From assembly GCA_029289235.1 (NCBI GenBank), contig JARFTZ010000046.1, positions 403,956 through 467,955 on the forward strand: DNA of 64,000 nucleotides, in the 5' to 3' direction. The notes beneath the pieces were generated by a model that was not told the origin of the DNA, did not search any database, and saw only the letters and a program-made list of their open reading frames with translations. This document shows positions 46,394-56,033 of the stretch, piece after piece. The position numbers were made by a program, and so were the translations under genes. Every line of letters begins with the position of its first letter. The stretch's first letter is position 1. The stretch is from Gammaproteobacteria bacterium. GTDB lineage: Bacteria > Pseudomonadota > Gammaproteobacteria > Burkholderiales > Rhodocyclaceae.

Positions 46394-48019
46394 GTGGCGC
46401 TTCGTTTTGACGTTCTCGTGATTGGCAGTGGCCTGGCTGGTCAATCAGCCGCCATCCGGCTTGCAGAAACCTGCAAGGTTGGCTTGATATGCAAGCGCAC
46501 CATGGACGACAGTGCCTCAGCGCGGGCTCAAGGCGGAATTGCTGCCGTCCTCGACAACAAGGACTCGATTGAAGACCATATCCGCGACACCTTCATCGCG
46601 GGCGCCCACCTGAATGATCCCGATGCCACGCGCTTTGTTGTCGAAAACGGGCGACGGGCCATCGAATGGCTCATTGACCAGGGGGTCAAGTTCACTCGTG
46701 ACGAAGCTGGCTACCATCTGACGCGCGAAGGCGGCCACAGCGCCCGGCGCGTCATCCATGTTGCAGACGCAACGGGATTCGCCGTGCAGGAAACGCTGAC
46801 GCAAAGCGTCCGCAATCATCCCAACATCACGATTCTTGAACATCACATTGCAATCGACCTGATAACCGGGGAAAAACTCGGGCTGTCGGAAAACCGCTGC
46901 TACGGAGCCTACGTACTCGACAACCTGAAAGGCGAAGTCGTCACGATCGCCGCTCCTCATACGCTGATTGCGACGGGCGGTGCCGGGAAGGTCTATCTCT
47001 ATACCACCAGTCCGGACACCTCCTCCGGCGACGGCATCGCCATGGCCTGGCGCGCCGGGTGCCGCATTTCGAACATGGAGTTCATCCAGTTCCACCCTAC
47101 CTGCCTTTACCACCCGCAGGCAAAGTCATTCCTTATCTCCGAGGCGGTGCGCGGCGAAGGCGGCCTGCTGAAGCTGCCCGACGGAACGCGCTTCATGCCG
47201 GACCATGACCCGCGTGCGGAACTGGCGCCACGGGATGTCGTCGCCAGGGCAATTGACTTCGAAATGAAGAAACGCGGGCTGGACTGCGTCTATCTCGACA
47301 TTTCACACAAACCCGCCGACTTCCTGAAGGAGCACTTCCCGAATATCCTGGCGCGCTGCCTCGAACTCGGAATCGACATCACCAAGGATCCCATTCCCGT
47401 CGTACCGGCGGCCCACTACACCTGTGGCGGCATTGTCACCGATCTGAGTGCGCGCACCGACATCGACGGGCTCTACGCTTCGGGCGAAGCCTCCTGTAGC
47501 GGATTGCACGGCGCAAATCGGCTCGCCAGCAACTCGCTTCTCGAATGCGTGGTCTTTTCGGAGGCAGCGGCCAAGGACATCCTGGCCCAACCGAAGATCG
47601 AGCTTCCGCACATTCCCGACTGGGATGAGAGCCGCGTTTCCGACCCCGACGAAGAGATTGTCATCTCCCACAACTGGGAGGAACTGCGGCGTTTCATGTG
47701 GGATTACGTCGGCATCGTCCGCACCACCAAACGCCTGCAACGCGCCCAGCACCGGATTCGGCTGCTGGAAAAGGAAATTCACGATTATTACGCGAACTTT
47801 CGCGTCTGCCATGACTTGATCGAGCTGCGAAACCTCGTCGCCACCGCCGACCTGATCGTGCGCTGCGCATTGAAGCGAAAAGAAAGCCGCGGCCTCCACT
47901 TTAGCCGGGACTACCCCGAGTTGCTCAAGAAGGCAAAGAATACGGTTCTCAGGAAACGGATGCAGCGCCCTTCCCGGCAGATGACGCGGCCCAGCGGAGC
48001 CATACCCGAAGCTTCCTGA
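46394..48019 (+). CDS. nadB: L-aspartate oxidase
   Basis: 541 residues of the succinate-dehydrogenase/aspartate-oxidase family. It oxidises L-aspartate to iminoaspartate, the first step of de novo NAD synthesis. FAD-binding [10 protein letters not shown] is at the N-terminus. Arg-Ala-Gln-Gly-Gly-Ile-Ala-Ala and [13 protein letters not shown] are NadB signatures. GTG at 46394 gives the correct N-terminus, while the frame to 46196 runs through a region without a ribosome site. nadA and nadC are not in the window. Its last 71 bases overlap the convergent YgfX-like gene. Confidence 0.95.
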   Translation: MALRFDVLVIGSGLAGQSAAIRLAETCKVGLICKRTMDDSASARAQGGIAAVLDNKDSIEDHIRDTFIAGAHLNDPDATRFVVENGRRAIEWLIDQGVKFTRDEAGYHLTREGGHSARRVIHVADATGFAVQETLTQSVRNHPNITILEHHIAIDLITGEKLGLSENRCYGAYVLDNLKGEVVTIAAPHTLIATGGAGKVYLYTTSPDTSSGDGIAMAWRAGCRISNMEFIQFHPTCLYHPQAKSFLISEAVRGEGGLLKLPDGTRFMPDHDPRAELAPRDVVARAIDFEMKKRGLDCVYLDISHKPADFLKEHFPNILARCLELGIDITKDPIPVVPAAHYTCGGIVTDLSARTDIDGLYASGEASCSGLHGANRLASNSLLECVVFSEAAAKDILAQPKIELPHIPDWDESRVSDPDEEIVISHNWEELRRFMWDYVGIVRTTKRLQRAQHRIRLLEKEIHDYYANFRVCHDLIELRNLVATADLIVRCALKRKESRGLHFSRDYPELLKKAKNTVLRKRMQRPSRQMTRPSGAIPEAS

Positions 48020-48383
48020 AATCATCCCGCTGAATGCTGTCCGGGAAGACGACCAACGATCTGCTCTTTGTTTCGCCTTCTCGCTTGAGGCGTATCACGG
48101 CCAGACCGGTGAATACGGCACATCCCGGGCACAGGAAGGCTAGCCGCTCCACGCCATCCGACGTCCGGACATGCAGCGCTGTTTCGGACAACCTTAGTGC
48201 CACGATCCACGAGGCACGGAGCATCATCCCGGCAGAAACAAACACCGGCAGGGACACCAGCACACGCACAACCCAATCAGCCTGCAACATCCAAACGCAA
48301 AGTGCTGCCGCAGCATGCATCGCTGCCAGCAGCACTTGACGAATCAAAGAACGGCGCAGTTCGATAAAAACAGGAAACCGCAC
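47949..48383 (-). CDS. YgfX-like small membrane protein
   Basis: 144 residues with two adjacent hydrophobic helices (about 15-33 and 37-60), then a soluble C-terminal part. The N-terminus [10 protein letters not shown] and the position beside nadB suggest the YgfX (CptA) family, which in E. coli is a membrane protein next to SdhE and affects cell shape. Similarity is modest, and no SdhE partner lies in the window. Its C-terminal 23 codons overlap the 3' end of nadB on the opposite strand. It follows fabF with no gap of note. Confidence 0.6.
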   Translation of the reverse strand: MRFPVFIELRRSLIRQVLLAAMHAAAALCVWMLQADWVVRVLVSLPVFVSAGMMLRASWIVALRLSETALHVRTSDGVERLAFLCPGCAVFTGLAVIRLKREGETKSRSLVVFPDSIQRDDFRKLRVWLRWAASSAGKGAASVS

Positions 48384-48403
48384 CGTTCACCTGGGCCCAG
48401 GCG

Positions 48404-49642
48404 CTACACCCGCCGGAGAACCACGGTAGCGTTGGTTCCGCCGAAGCCGAAGGAATTGGAAATGGCAACGTCGATCTTCATCTGCCGCGCCTCATTGGCG
48501 CAATAGTCGAGATCGCACGCTTCGTCCTGGTTGAAGATGTTGATGGTCGGAGGCGACACCTGGTTGTGAATAGCCAGTGCCGAGAATACGGCCTCGATAC
48601 CGCCCGCAGCCCCGAGGAGATGGCCGGTCATCGACTTGGTCGAGTTGACCACCAGCTTCTTCGCCTGGTCGCCAAAAGCGCGTTTGACCGCCACGGTTTC
48701 GGCAACGTCGCCAAGCGGTGTGGACGTCCCGTGCGCATTGAGGTAGTCGACCTCATCAACATTCACCCTGGAGTTGCGCAAGGCAGTGGTCATGCAACGC
48801 GCGGCACCTTCCCCGTCCTCGCACGGCGCGGTCATGTGATTGGCATCGGCGCTCATGCCGAAACCGGCGACTTCAGCATAGATCCGGGCACCGCGGGCCT
48901 TGGCATGCTCGTACTCTTCGAGCACCATCACACCCGCTCCTTCGCTGAGAACGAAGCCGTCACGGTCCTTGTCCCATGGACGGCTGGCTGTTTTCGGATC
49001 ATCGTTGCGCGTAGACAATGCACGCGCTGCGCAGAAGCCGCCCAAGCCAAGTTGCGACACCGTACACTCGGCACCGCCGGCAATCATGATGTCTGCATCA
49101 CCATACTCGATCAGCCGCGCAGCATCGCCGATGCTGTGCGTACCGGTCGAGCAGGCGCTGACCAGCGCGATGTTCGGCCCCTTGTAGCCGTACATGATCG
49201 ACAGGTTGCCGGAAATCATGTTGATGATCGAACCGGGGACGAAAAACGGCGAGATCTTGCGCACACCCGAGGCGACGAATTCATCGCGCGTCGTTTCGAT
49301 CATCGGCAGGCCGCCGATGCCCGAGCCGATGGATACGCCGATGCGCTCGGCATTGGCCGGATTGGCTTCCAGACCGGCGTCCTTGATCGCCTGAATCCCT
49401 GCTGCCATGCCGTAGTGGATGAAGGTATCCATGCGGCGCGCGTCCCGCGCGGGAATATACTGGGTAACGTCGAAGTCCTTCACTTCGCCGGCGATCTGCA
49501 CCGGGAACGAGGACGCATCGAAACGTGTGATTCGGTCAATCCCCGAACGCCCCGCCAGGATGTTCTGCCAGGCTTGTTCGACGGTGTTGCCAACGGGGGA
49601 AATGATTCCAAGGCCGGTAATGACGACTCTGCGACGTGTCAA
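48404..49642 (-). CDS. fabF: 3-oxoacyl-ACP synthase II
   Basis: 412 residues from a TTG start at 49642 that has GGAG upstream and gives Met-Thr-Arg-Arg-Arg-Val-Val-Ile-Thr-Gly-Leu-Gly, matching the usual FabF N-terminus. An ATG at 49681 would add 13 residues. Catalytic Cys in Val-Ser-Ala-Cys-Ser-Thr-Gly-Thr-His, and His residues in Ala-His-Gly-Thr-Ser-Thr-Pro-Leu-Gly-Asp and Thr-Gly-His-Leu-Leu-Gly-Ala. It elongates acyl chains in fatty acid synthesis and controls temperature-dependent unsaturation. It is the last gene of the fab cluster and is separated from acpP by a terminator. Confidence 0.96.
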   Translation of the reverse strand: MTRRRVVITGLGIISPVGNTVEQAWQNILAGRSGIDRITRFDASSFPVQIAGEVKDFDVTQYIPARDARRMDTFIHYGMAAGIQAIKDAGLEANPANAERIGVSIGSGIGGLPMIETTRDEFVASGVRKISPFFVPGSIINMISGNLSIMYGYKGPNIALVSACSTGTHSIGDAARLIEYGDADIMIAGGAECTVSQLGLGGFCAARALSTRNDDPKTASRPWDKDRDGFVLSEGAGVMVLEEYEHAKARGARIYAEVAGFGMSADANHMTAPCEDGEGAARCMTTALRNSRVNVDEVDYLNAHGTSTPLGDVAETVAVKRAFGDQAKKLVVNSTKSMTGHLLGAAGGIEAVFSALAIHNQVSPPTINIFNQDEACDLDYCANEARQMKIDVAISNSFGFGGTNATVVLRRV

Positions 49643-49682
49643 TTTGCTCTCCGGGGAAACAGGAAGAAAGAAGGGAGACAAG

Positions 49683-49720
49683 AAAAAACGTCTGTGGACG
49701 GCTTCGGCCGGACACAGACG
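49683..49720 (-). terminator. Terminator between acpP and fabF
   Basis: On the minus strand CGTCTGTG (49720-49713) pairs with CACAGACG (49696-49689), followed by six T residues (49688-49683). It lies 19 bases after the acpP stop. It would make most transcripts stop after acpP, so the abundant carrier protein is made in excess over FabF, with partial read-through. Confidence 0.75.
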
Positions 49721-49738
49721 CTTCTCGCTGTCAGAAAA

Positions 49739-49975
49739 TTACTTCTTGTGGCTGACGACGTAGTCGATCGCTTGCTGAACGCTGGTGATCTTCTCAGCTT
49801 CGTCATCGGGGATTTCGCATTCGAATTCTTCTTCGAGCGCCATGACCAATTCGACGGTGTCCAGCGAGTCGGCACCCAGATCGTCAACGAAAGACGATTC
49901 GTTCTTGATGTCGGCTTCATTAACGCCAAGTTGTTCAGCAACAATCTTCTTGACGCGTTGTTCGATGTTTTCCAT
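49739..49975 (-). CDS. acpP: Acyl carrier protein
   Basis: 78 residues, acidic. [10 protein letters not shown] carries Ser37, which receives phosphopantetheine. It is the central carrier for fatty acid synthesis. AAAGGAG precedes the ATG. A 125-base gap to fabG probably contains its own promoter (minus-strand TATACAT about 40 bases upstream), in keeping with its high expression. Confidence 0.98.
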   Translation of the reverse strand: MENIEQRVKKIVAEQLGVNEADIKNESSFVDDLGADSLDTVELVMALEEEFECEIPDDEAEKITSVQQAIDYVVSHKK

Positions 49976-50100
49976 TAAAGGACTCCTTTTAAAATAGGTT
50001 CATGTATAGAACAAAAACCGTTGGATTCTAACAAACCGACCGGCTCTTACCAAACAACTCAGCGGGCGAACCGGTCTGTCGCCCACTGCCCTCGCGGGCG

Positions 50101-50844
50101 TTAACTCATGTACATGCCGCCATTGACGTGGATCGTCGTGCCGGAGATGTAGGCACCGCCGGGCGAAGCCAAAAAGCCCACGGCAGCGGCAATATCCTCG
50201 GGTTGTCCGAGGCGTCCGAGCGGAACGTTCGCCACCAGCGCCGCACGCTGTTTTTCTTCGAGCACCTTGGTCATGTCGGTATCGATGAAGCCCGGCGCCA
50301 CGCAATTGACGGTAATGTTGCGGCTACCCAGTTCACGGGCCAGCGCACGGGACATTCCTGCGACACCTGCCTTCGAGGCGCAGTAGTTGGCCTGACCGGC
50401 ATTGCCGGCGTAACCGACGACAGAAGAGATGTTGATGATGCGCCCGTCACGCGCCTTCATCATGCCGCGCATGACGGTGCGGCAAAGACGGAAGACGGCC
50501 TTCAGGTTGGTGTCGATCACCGCATCCCACTCTTCGTCCTTCATGCGCATCGTCAGGTTGTCGCGCGTAATCCCGGCGTTGTTGACCAGAACAAAAATTC
50601 CGCCGAACTCTTTCTCGATCGCCTCGATACCGGCCTCGATCTGCGCGGGATCGCGCACGTCCATGACGATGCCGCGCCCGGGAGTTCCGGCCTCGGCCAA
50701 CGCGGCATTGATGCGTTCGGCATCCTTGTCGTTGATACCGGTGCCGATGATCGTTGCGCCGTGACGGCCCAACTCGCGGACAATCGCCGCACCAATGCCT
50801 TGAGCGGCGCCGGTGACGAGTGCAACTTTGTCTTTCAGGTACAT
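50101..50844 (-). CDS. fabG: 3-oxoacyl-ACP reductase
   Basis: 247 residues of the short-chain dehydrogenase family. NADP-binding Val-Thr-Gly-Ala-Ala-Gln-Gly-Ile-Gly-Ala is near the N-terminus, and the catalytic Tyr and Lys are in Tyr-Cys-Ala-Ser-Lys, preceded by a Ser-Ser-Val motif. It reduces 3-ketoacyl-ACP after condensation. GGAG precedes the ATG. It lies 3 bases after fabD and is separated from acpP by a longer gap. Confidence 0.97.
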   Translation of the reverse strand: MYLKDKVALVTGAAQGIGAAIVRELGRHGATIIGTGINDKDAERINAALAEAGTPGRGIVMDVRDPAQIEAGIEAIEKEFGGIFVLVNNAGITRDNLTMRMKDEEWDAVIDTNLKAVFRLCRTVMRGMMKARDGRIINISSVVGYAGNAGQANYCASKAGVAGMSRALARELGSRNITVNCVAPGFIDTDMTKVLEEKQRAALVANVPLGRLGQPEDIAAAVGFLASPGGAYISGTTIHVNGGMYMS

Positions 50845-50847
50845 GAA

Positions 50848-51786
50848 TTACTCCAGGTTGAGGTTGGCTTCGATCGAAGCAACATCGCACAGGGCGATTC
50901 CATTGAGTCCTTCTGCGCAGCGCTTGACGAGTCCGGCAAGCACCTTGCCCGGCCCGCACTCGGCGACGTTCGTCACATCCAGGGTGGCAATCTTCTGGAT
51001 GGTCTCCACCCAGCGCACCGGCGAATAAGCCTGACGAATCAGCGCATCCTTGATCTTTTCGGGGTCGCTCTCAACAGCGACATCGACGTTATTGATCACG
51101 GGAATACTTGGCGCCTTGAATTCAAGCTCGGCCAAACGCGCACCAAGCTTGTCGGCCGCCGGCCGAATCAGTGACGAATGGAACGGCGCAGACACCGGCA
51201 GGATGACCGCCCGCTTGGCGCCACGCGATTTGCATCCGTCGCACGCGCGTTCGACCGCCGCCTTGCTGCCGGCGATCACGGTCTGCCCCGGACCGTTGAA
51301 ATTGACCGGCTCCACAACCAGCCCTTCGCCAAGCTCGGCCATCGCCTCCGCGCAGGCCTCGCGAATCTTGTCATCGTCCAGATTCAGGATCGCCGCCATC
51401 GCGCCCGCACCGACCGGCACGGCTTCCTGCATGGCCGACGCGCGCAGCCGCACCAGCGGCACCGCATCCTTGAATTCGATCACGCCCGCCGCAACGAGGG
51501 CTGAATATTCACCCAGACTATGGCCGGCCACGACGGACGGCAAACGCCCGCCCTTCTCCAGCCACAAGCGGTATGCCGCGATCGCAGCAGTCAGCATCAA
51601 CGGCTGCGTATTGACGGTCTGCGCCAGCAGTTCAGCCGGCCCCTCGGCAACGAGTTGCCACAGGTCCTGTCCCAATGTCGCGGACGCCTCGTCGAACGTG
51701 GAACGCACGATTGCGGCGTCGCCATAGGCATTCATCATGCCGACGGACTGCGATCCCTGACCCGGAAAAACGAAAGCGAATGCCAT
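50848..51786 (-). CDS. fabD: Malonyl-CoA-ACP transacylase
   Basis: 312 residues. The active-site Ser is in Gly-His-Ser-Leu-Gly-Glu-Tyr-Ser; Gln is in Phe-Pro-Gly-Gln-Gly-Ser-Gln at the N-terminus; a catalytic His lies in Pro-Phe-His-Ser-Ser-Leu. It transfers malonyl groups from CoA to ACP. The ATG at 51786 follows GAAGGGAA and yields the standard start Met-Ala-Phe-Ala-Phe-Val-Phe-Pro. It is 19 bases after fabH. Confidence 0.97.
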   Translation of the reverse strand: MAFAFVFPGQGSQSVGMMNAYGDAAIVRSTFDEASATLGQDLWQLVAEGPAELLAQTVNTQPLMLTAAIAAYRLWLEKGGRLPSVVAGHSLGEYSALVAAGVIEFKDAVPLVRLRASAMQEAVPVGAGAMAAILNLDDDKIREACAEAMAELGEGLVVEPVNFNGPGQTVIAGSKAAVERACDGCKSRGAKRAVILPVSAPFHSSLIRPAADKLGARLAELEFKAPSIPVINNVDVAVESDPEKIKDALIRQAYSPVRWVETIQKIATLDVTNVAECGPGKVLAGLVKRCAEGLNGIALCDVASIEANLNLE

Positions 51787-51805
51787 AGGAAATTCCCTTC
51801 CCAAA

Positions 51806-52765
51806 TTAGAACTGGAGCAGTACCGCACCCCAGGTAAAGCCGCCACCGACACCTTCAAGCATGATCTTCTGACCGCGCTGGATGCGACCGTCCCTGATTG
51901 CCGCATCAAGCGCCAGTGGAACGGACGCTGCCGACGTATTGCCGTGCTGGTCCACCGTCACAACCACGTTGCTCATCGGGATTCCCAGTTTCTTGGCTGT
52001 CGATTCAATGATGCGGATATTGGCCTGATGAGGAATCAACCAGTCGACATCCGAAGTAGCCAACCCGGCGTTATCGCAGCATTCCTTGGCGACATCGAAA
52101 AGCACCCGGACGGCGAATTTGAAGACCGCCTGGCCATCCATGCGCAGGAACGGGTCACCAGTCACCTGGCCGCCACAAACCTGCCCGGGGACCGAAAGAA
52201 TTCCGTTCTGCGAACCGTCGGCATGTGCCGCCGTGGCGAGAATTCCCGGAGTTTCGGACGCTTCAAGAACGACAGCACCGGCCCCGTCACCGAACAACAC
52301 GCAGGTCGTCCGATCCTTCCAGTCAAGAATACGCGAAAAAACCTCCGCACCAACGACAAGAGCCTTCTTGTGGCTGCCGGAACGAATGTATTTGTCCGCA
52401 ACATTCAGTGCGTAAACAAAGCCGCTGCAAACGGCCTGCACGTCAAAGGCCATCGCGCCAACGTTGCCGAGTTTCCCCTGCAGCAGGCAGGCGGTACTCG
52501 GAAAGATATAGTCCGGCGTCGAGGTCGCGACAATGATCAGATCGAGTTCATCCGCCTTGACCCCAGCCGATTCGAGCGCGCGACAACTGGCTTCGAACGC
52601 CATATCACTGGAGGTTGTGCCCGCTTCGGCAAGATGGCGGGTGCGAATCCCTGTCCGGGTGACGATCCACTCATCGGTGGTATCCACGCCCCTCCGGGCG
52701 AGTTCATCATTGCTTACGGGCAATCCCGGCAAATAGCTGCCGACGCCAGCGATACGAGCAAACAT
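51806..52765 (-). CDS. fabH: 3-oxoacyl-ACP synthase III
   Basis: 319 residues. The thiolase-fold Cys-His-Asn triad is present: Val-Cys-Ser-Gly-Phe, Pro-His-Gln-Ala-Asn-Ile-Arg, and Gly-Asn-Thr-Ser-Ala-Ala-Ser. It starts fatty acid synthesis by condensing acetyl-CoA with malonyl-ACP. I prefer the ATG at 52765 (GGAGATT upstream) over a TTG at 52774. The plsX stop is one base away. Confidence 0.97.
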   Translation of the reverse strand: MFARIAGVGSYLPGLPVSNDELARRGVDTTDEWIVTRTGIRTRHLAEAGTTSSDMAFEASCRALESAGVKADELDLIIVATSTPDYIFPSTACLLQGKLGNVGAMAFDVQAVCSGFVYALNVADKYIRSGSHKKALVVGAEVFSRILDWKDRTTCVLFGDGAGAVVLEASETPGILATAAHADGSQNGILSVPGQVCGGQVTGDPFLRMDGQAVFKFAVRVLFDVAKECCDNAGLATSDVDWLIPHQANIRIIESTAKKLGIPMSNVVVTVDQHGNTSAASVPLALDAAIRDGRIQRGQKIMLEGVGGGFTWGAVLLQF

Positions 52766-52766
52766 G

Positions 52767-53789
52767 CTATGCAATCTCCTGAATCGGTTGTTGCTGCGCC
52801 TGGAGGGCTACGCGCTGACAGATGCGCTCAAGAACGCCGTTACGGACCGTATCCGCAGCCCGATCGAGCGCATTACCGAACGAAAAGGCATCGGCCGAAC
52901 CATGACTCTTGACCACGATCCCCTTGAGTCCGAGCAGACTCGCCCCGTTGTAGCGGCGATGATCAACTCGCCGCTTGAAATGCTTGAGGACAGGCAAGGC
53001 CACCAGCGCCGCCATTTTGGTAAACACGCTGCGGCCGAATTCCTGGCGCAGGAAGGTCGCCAACATCTGCGCCAACCCTTCGGACGCCTTGAGCGCGACA
53101 TTCCCGACAAAGCCATCGCAGACGACGACTTCGGCTTCGCCTTTGTAGAGCCCGTCGCCCTCGACATTGCCCACAAAATTCAAACCGGAGTCCTTCAACA
53201 ACTCCGCGGCGCGCTTGACGACCTCGTTACCCTTGATGTCTTCCTCGCCGATATTGAGAATACCGACGGTAGGACGGTCCTTGTGCTCGATGGCCCCGAC
53301 CAGCGACGTACCCATGATGGCGAATTGCAGCAGGTGCTCCGGCGAACAATCAACGTTTGCCCCGAGGTCAAGAACATGCACGTGGCCTGACATTGTCGGC
53401 AGTATGGCGCAGATCGCAGGCCGGTCGATCCCTGGCAGCATCTTCAGGACGAAGCGGGAAATGGCCATCAGAGCGCCGGTATTACCCGCCGACACGCAAG
53501 CATCGGCCTCGCCGCTCTTGACGAGATCAAGCGCCACACGCATCGAAGAGTCCTTCTTGGTGCGAATCGCCAAGGCGGGCGATTCATCCATCGCCACCAC
53601 CTCGCTGGCGTGGCGAATGACCAAGCGTGACAACTCCTCGCCGCCAAGCAACGGGCGAATCCGGTCTTCGACCCCCACCAGAATGGCGCGCACATCCTCG
53701 TGCTTGCGCACGAAGTCCAGCGCTGCCCGCACGGTAACGTCAGGACCATGGTCCCCGCCCATGCAGTCGATGGCGACAGTGACAGTCAT
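52767..53789 (-). CDS. plsX: Acyl-phosphate synthase PlsX
   Basis: 340 residues. The N-terminus [11 protein letters not shown] and the inner Gly-Asn-Thr-Gly-Ala-Leu-Met-Ala are PlsX signatures. It makes acyl-phosphate from acyl-ACP for phospholipid synthesis and works at the membrane surface. The ATG at 53789 gives the standard start; the frame extends upstream into the rpmF terminator. It lies between rpmF and fabH in the classical order. Confidence 0.96.
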   Translation of the reverse strand: MTVTVAIDCMGGDHGPDVTVRAALDFVRKHEDVRAILVGVEDRIRPLLGGEELSRLVIRHASEVVAMDESPALAIRTKKDSSMRVALDLVKSGEADACVSAGNTGALMAISRFVLKMLPGIDRPAICAILPTMSGHVHVLDLGANVDCSPEHLLQFAIMGTSLVGAIEHKDRPTVGILNIGEEDIKGNEVVKRAAELLKDSGLNFVGNVEGDGLYKGEAEVVVCDGFVGNVALKASEGLAQMLATFLRQEFGRSVFTKMAALVALPVLKHFKRRVDHRRYNGASLLGLKGIVVKSHGSADAFSFGNALDRAADTVRNGVLERICQRVALQAQQQPIQEIA

Positions 53790-53799
53790 CCAATAAGGC

Positions 53800-53842
53800 A
53801 AAAGAAAAGGCAGGCTACCCACCCACGGGAATCAACCTGCCT
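53800..53842 (-). terminator. Terminator-like hairpin between rpmF and plsX
   Basis: On the minus strand GGCAGG (53841-53836) pairs with CCTGCC (53814-53809), followed by TTTTCTTT (53808-53801). It begins 13 bases after the rpmF stop, so part of the transcripts would end after rpmF, letting the ribosomal protein be made in excess over the lipid enzymes. Confidence 0.55.
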
Positions 53843-53854
53843 AATTCGAGAGTC

Positions 53855-54034
53855 TTATTCAGCCGAGCCTTTGGCAACCTTCTTGCCACGATAGTAGCCA
53901 GACGGGCTGACGTGGTGACGCAAATGGACCTCACCCGTGGTCGGCTCGACGGCCAGCGGCGGGTTGGTCAGAAAATCGTGAGCGCGATGCATGCCACGCT
54001 TGGACGGGGACTTCTTGTTCTGTTGAACGGCCAT
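53855..54034 (-). CDS. rpmF: 50S ribosomal protein L32
   Basis: A 59-residue protein, [17 protein letters not shown] at the N-terminus, which is the L32 hallmark (Ser-Arg/Lys-Arg-Gly-Met-Arg/His-Arg). It belongs to the variant without the zinc-binding cysteines. It lies between yceD and plsX, as in most proteobacteria. GGAG lies ahead of the ATG at 54034. Confidence 0.97.
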   Translation of the reverse strand: MAVQQNKKSPSKRGMHRAHDFLTNPPLAVEPTTGEVHLRHHVSPSGYYRGKKVAKGSAE

Positions 54035-54053
54035 GATTACTCCATATTCAAAT

Positions 54054-54548
54054 TCACTGCGCTTTACCCTTCAGGCTCTTCAATACGGAAAAGGGGGAAA
54101 CCTTCTCCACATCCTGAACCCCTCCAGGCAACGCACAACTTTCGTGACGTGGTGCCGGCGGAAGATCGAGAATGATCTCGTCTTCAATCAACTCCACGAC
54201 ATCGAGTTCCTTTTGCGCAACAAGAAAATCCCTGGAATCATCCTCGATTTCCTCCTGCGTCAACTCCTCTTCGTCCTTGACCAACTCCAGCAAACTGCGA
54301 ACCTTCACCGGATAGTCAATTCCCTCGAGACAACGCTGGCAACGAAGCGACAGCGTGCCGTCAATTCGCAACACGAGTTGTGCCTCGTTCCGTGGCCCCA
54401 ACTGCCCATCAAGCCGGTAGCTGATTTTTCCTGCCGGATCGGTGAGCAAATCGAGCACCCGCGCCAGCCCCGCGACGGGCAATTCACCTTGCAGCGAACG
54501 ACCTTCCCGCGCAAAAACCAGACTGTCAATGACGACTCGCTGCGACAT
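54054..54548 (-). CDS. yceD: YceD (DUF177), 23S rRNA accumulation protein
   Basis: 164 residues with the DUF177 signature Ser-Leu-Arg-Cys-Gln-Arg-Cys-Leu-Glu (a Cys-x-x-Cys pair) and an acidic middle ending [10 protein letters not shown]. YceD is required for normal 23S rRNA levels in plants and bacteria; its exact action is not settled. It is the first gene of the yceD-rpmF-plsX-fab unit, divergent from maf. It ends 19 bases before the rpmF start. Confidence 0.92.
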   Translation of the reverse strand: MSQRVVIDSLVFAREGRSLQGELPVAGLARVLDLLTDPAGKISYRLDGQLGPRNEAQLVLRIDGTLSLRCQRCLEGIDYPVKVRSLLELVKDEEELTQEEIEDDSRDFLVAQKELDVVELIEDEIILDLPPAPRHESCALPGGVQDVEKVSPFSVLKSLKGKAQ

Positions 54549-54666
54549 AAGGCGCGCATGATATTATTTTCGCCCCCCGAAGTCAAAGCAATCCACGCAA
54601 CTATCTGGATTTTCTCTTTTTTTCCGATTTTGCTGCGAAAATGCCGCCATTTTCGCCTAACTTCCG

Positions 54667-55263
54667 ATGACTTGCAGACAACTGGTTCTCGCATCCACCT
54701 CTCCCTTCCGTCGCGAGCTGCTTTCGCGCCTCGGAATCCCCTTCGAAACGACCAACCCGCAGACAGACGAATCTCCGTTTCCCAACGAAACGCCGGAGGC
54801 AACCGCCCTGCGGCTTTCCGAGGCAAAGGCCCGCGCAGTCGCGCACCTTCATCCCGACGCCCTGATCATTGGCAGCGACCAGGTCGCCGTACTTGACGGC
54901 GTCGTCTATGGCAAACCCGGAAACCACGAGAAGGCCGTCAGTCAGTTGCGTGCCATGCGGGGCAGAACCGTGAATTTTTTTACCGGCCTCTGTGTATTTG
55001 ATAGCAAGACAGGTGATACCCGCGTGCGTGGAATACCGACACTGGTGACGTTTCGCGACCTGAGCGATGACGCAATCGAGAATTACCTGCTTCGGGAGCG
55101 CCCCTACAACTGCGCGGGCAGCGCAAAATCGGAGGGACTGGGGATCGCCATCATCGCCCGGATGCAGGGCGACGACCCCAATGCGCTGATCGGACTGCCA
55201 CTGATCGCCCTCTGCGACCTGCTTGCCGACGCCGGCCTGCAGGTACTTGGGTCAAATCAATGA
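54667..55263 (+). CDS. maf: Maf-type nucleotide pyrophosphatase (YceF-like)
   Basis: 198 residues. The Maf start [14 protein letters not shown] and Ile-Ile-Gly-Ser-Asp-Gln-Val-Ala are present. The YceF subgroup hydrolyses m7GTP and helps remove modified nucleotides. A Glu and a Lys later in the chain complete the active site. It is divergent from yceD, as often in proteobacteria, and its stop overlaps the start of the next gene (ATGA). Confidence 0.93.
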   Translation: MTCRQLVLASTSPFRRELLSRLGIPFETTNPQTDESPFPNETPEATALRLSEAKARAVAHLHPDALIIGSDQVAVLDGVVYGKPGNHEKAVSQLRAMRGRTVNFFTGLCVFDSKTGDTRVRGIPTLVTFRDLSDDAIENYLLRERPYNCAGSAKSEGLGIAIIARMQGDDPNALIGLPLIALCDLLADAGLQVLGSNQ

Positions 55264-55970
55264 CAACGGGGACGTTGTATCTGATTCCGGTGCCGCTGGG
55301 CCCTGCTCCGGTTGATGCAGTCCTCCCGGCATCGGTGATCGAGACCGCCCGCCGGCTCACCTGCTTCGTCGCCGAGAACGCCAAATCGGCACGCGCCTTC
55401 CTGAAGTCCTTGCCCACGAAAACCCCGCTGCAGCAAATCGCCATCCAGGAACTGAACGAGCACACGCCGGGGAAGGCATTACCCGACTTGCTCGCCCCCC
55501 TGCTCTCCGGCCACGACGTCGGGTTGATCTCGGAAGCCGGCTGCCCGGCCATCGCCGACCCCGGCGCGGCACTGGTCGCGCTTGCACACGAAGCGGACAT
55601 CCCGGTGGTTCCGTTCGTGGGACCGTCCTCGATTCTTCTGGCACTGATGGGTTCGGGCCTGTCCGGACAGAATTTCTCCTTTCACGGGTACCTTCCGACC
55701 AAGGACGAGCCGCGCCGGCGCAAGATTCAGGAACTGGAAAGAGAATCTCGCAAGGAGCAGCGAACCCAGCTGTTCATCGAGACCCCCTACCGGAACCGGC
55801 AAATGCTGCAAGCGCTGATCGACATCTGTGCCCCTGGCACCCGCGTCTGCATCGCCTCCAACCTCACGCTGCCGACCGAACGCATCCTCACGCGGACGAC
55901 GCGCGACTGGAAAACCGCCGCGTTTCCGGATATAGAAAAGCAACCCACCGTCTTCCTGCTGCAGGCCTGA
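55260..55970 (+). CDS. RsmI-like SAM-dependent methyltransferase (TP-methylase fold)
   Basis: 236 residues of the tetrapyrrole-methylase fold, similar to RsmI (16S rRNA 2'-O-methyltransferase): Leu-Tyr-Leu-Ile-Pro-Val-Pro-Leu-Gly at the start, [13 protein letters not shown], and Val-Gly-Pro-Ser-Ser. It is shorter than RsmI (about 285) and lacks its C-terminal domain, so it is a paralogue and not necessarily an rRNA enzyme. The start overlaps the maf stop (ATGA), and the pair are likely co-translated. This small homologue next to maf is common in betaproteobacteria; its substrate is unknown. Confidence 0.88.
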   Translation: MTTGTLYLIPVPLGPAPVDAVLPASVIETARRLTCFVAENAKSARAFLKSLPTKTPLQQIAIQELNEHTPGKALPDLLAPLLSGHDVGLISEAGCPAIADPGAALVALAHEADIPVVPFVGPSSILLALMGSGLSGQNFSFHGYLPTKDEPRRRKIQELERESRKEQRTQLFIETPYRNRQMLQALIDICAPGTRVCIASNLTLPTERILTRTTRDWKTAAFPDIEKQPTVFLLQA

Positions 55971-56033
55971 TAGCGTAGCGTGACCCCCGCGAAACACGGG
56001 GTTATGATGTCGCCGAAACTGGAGATATCCCGG

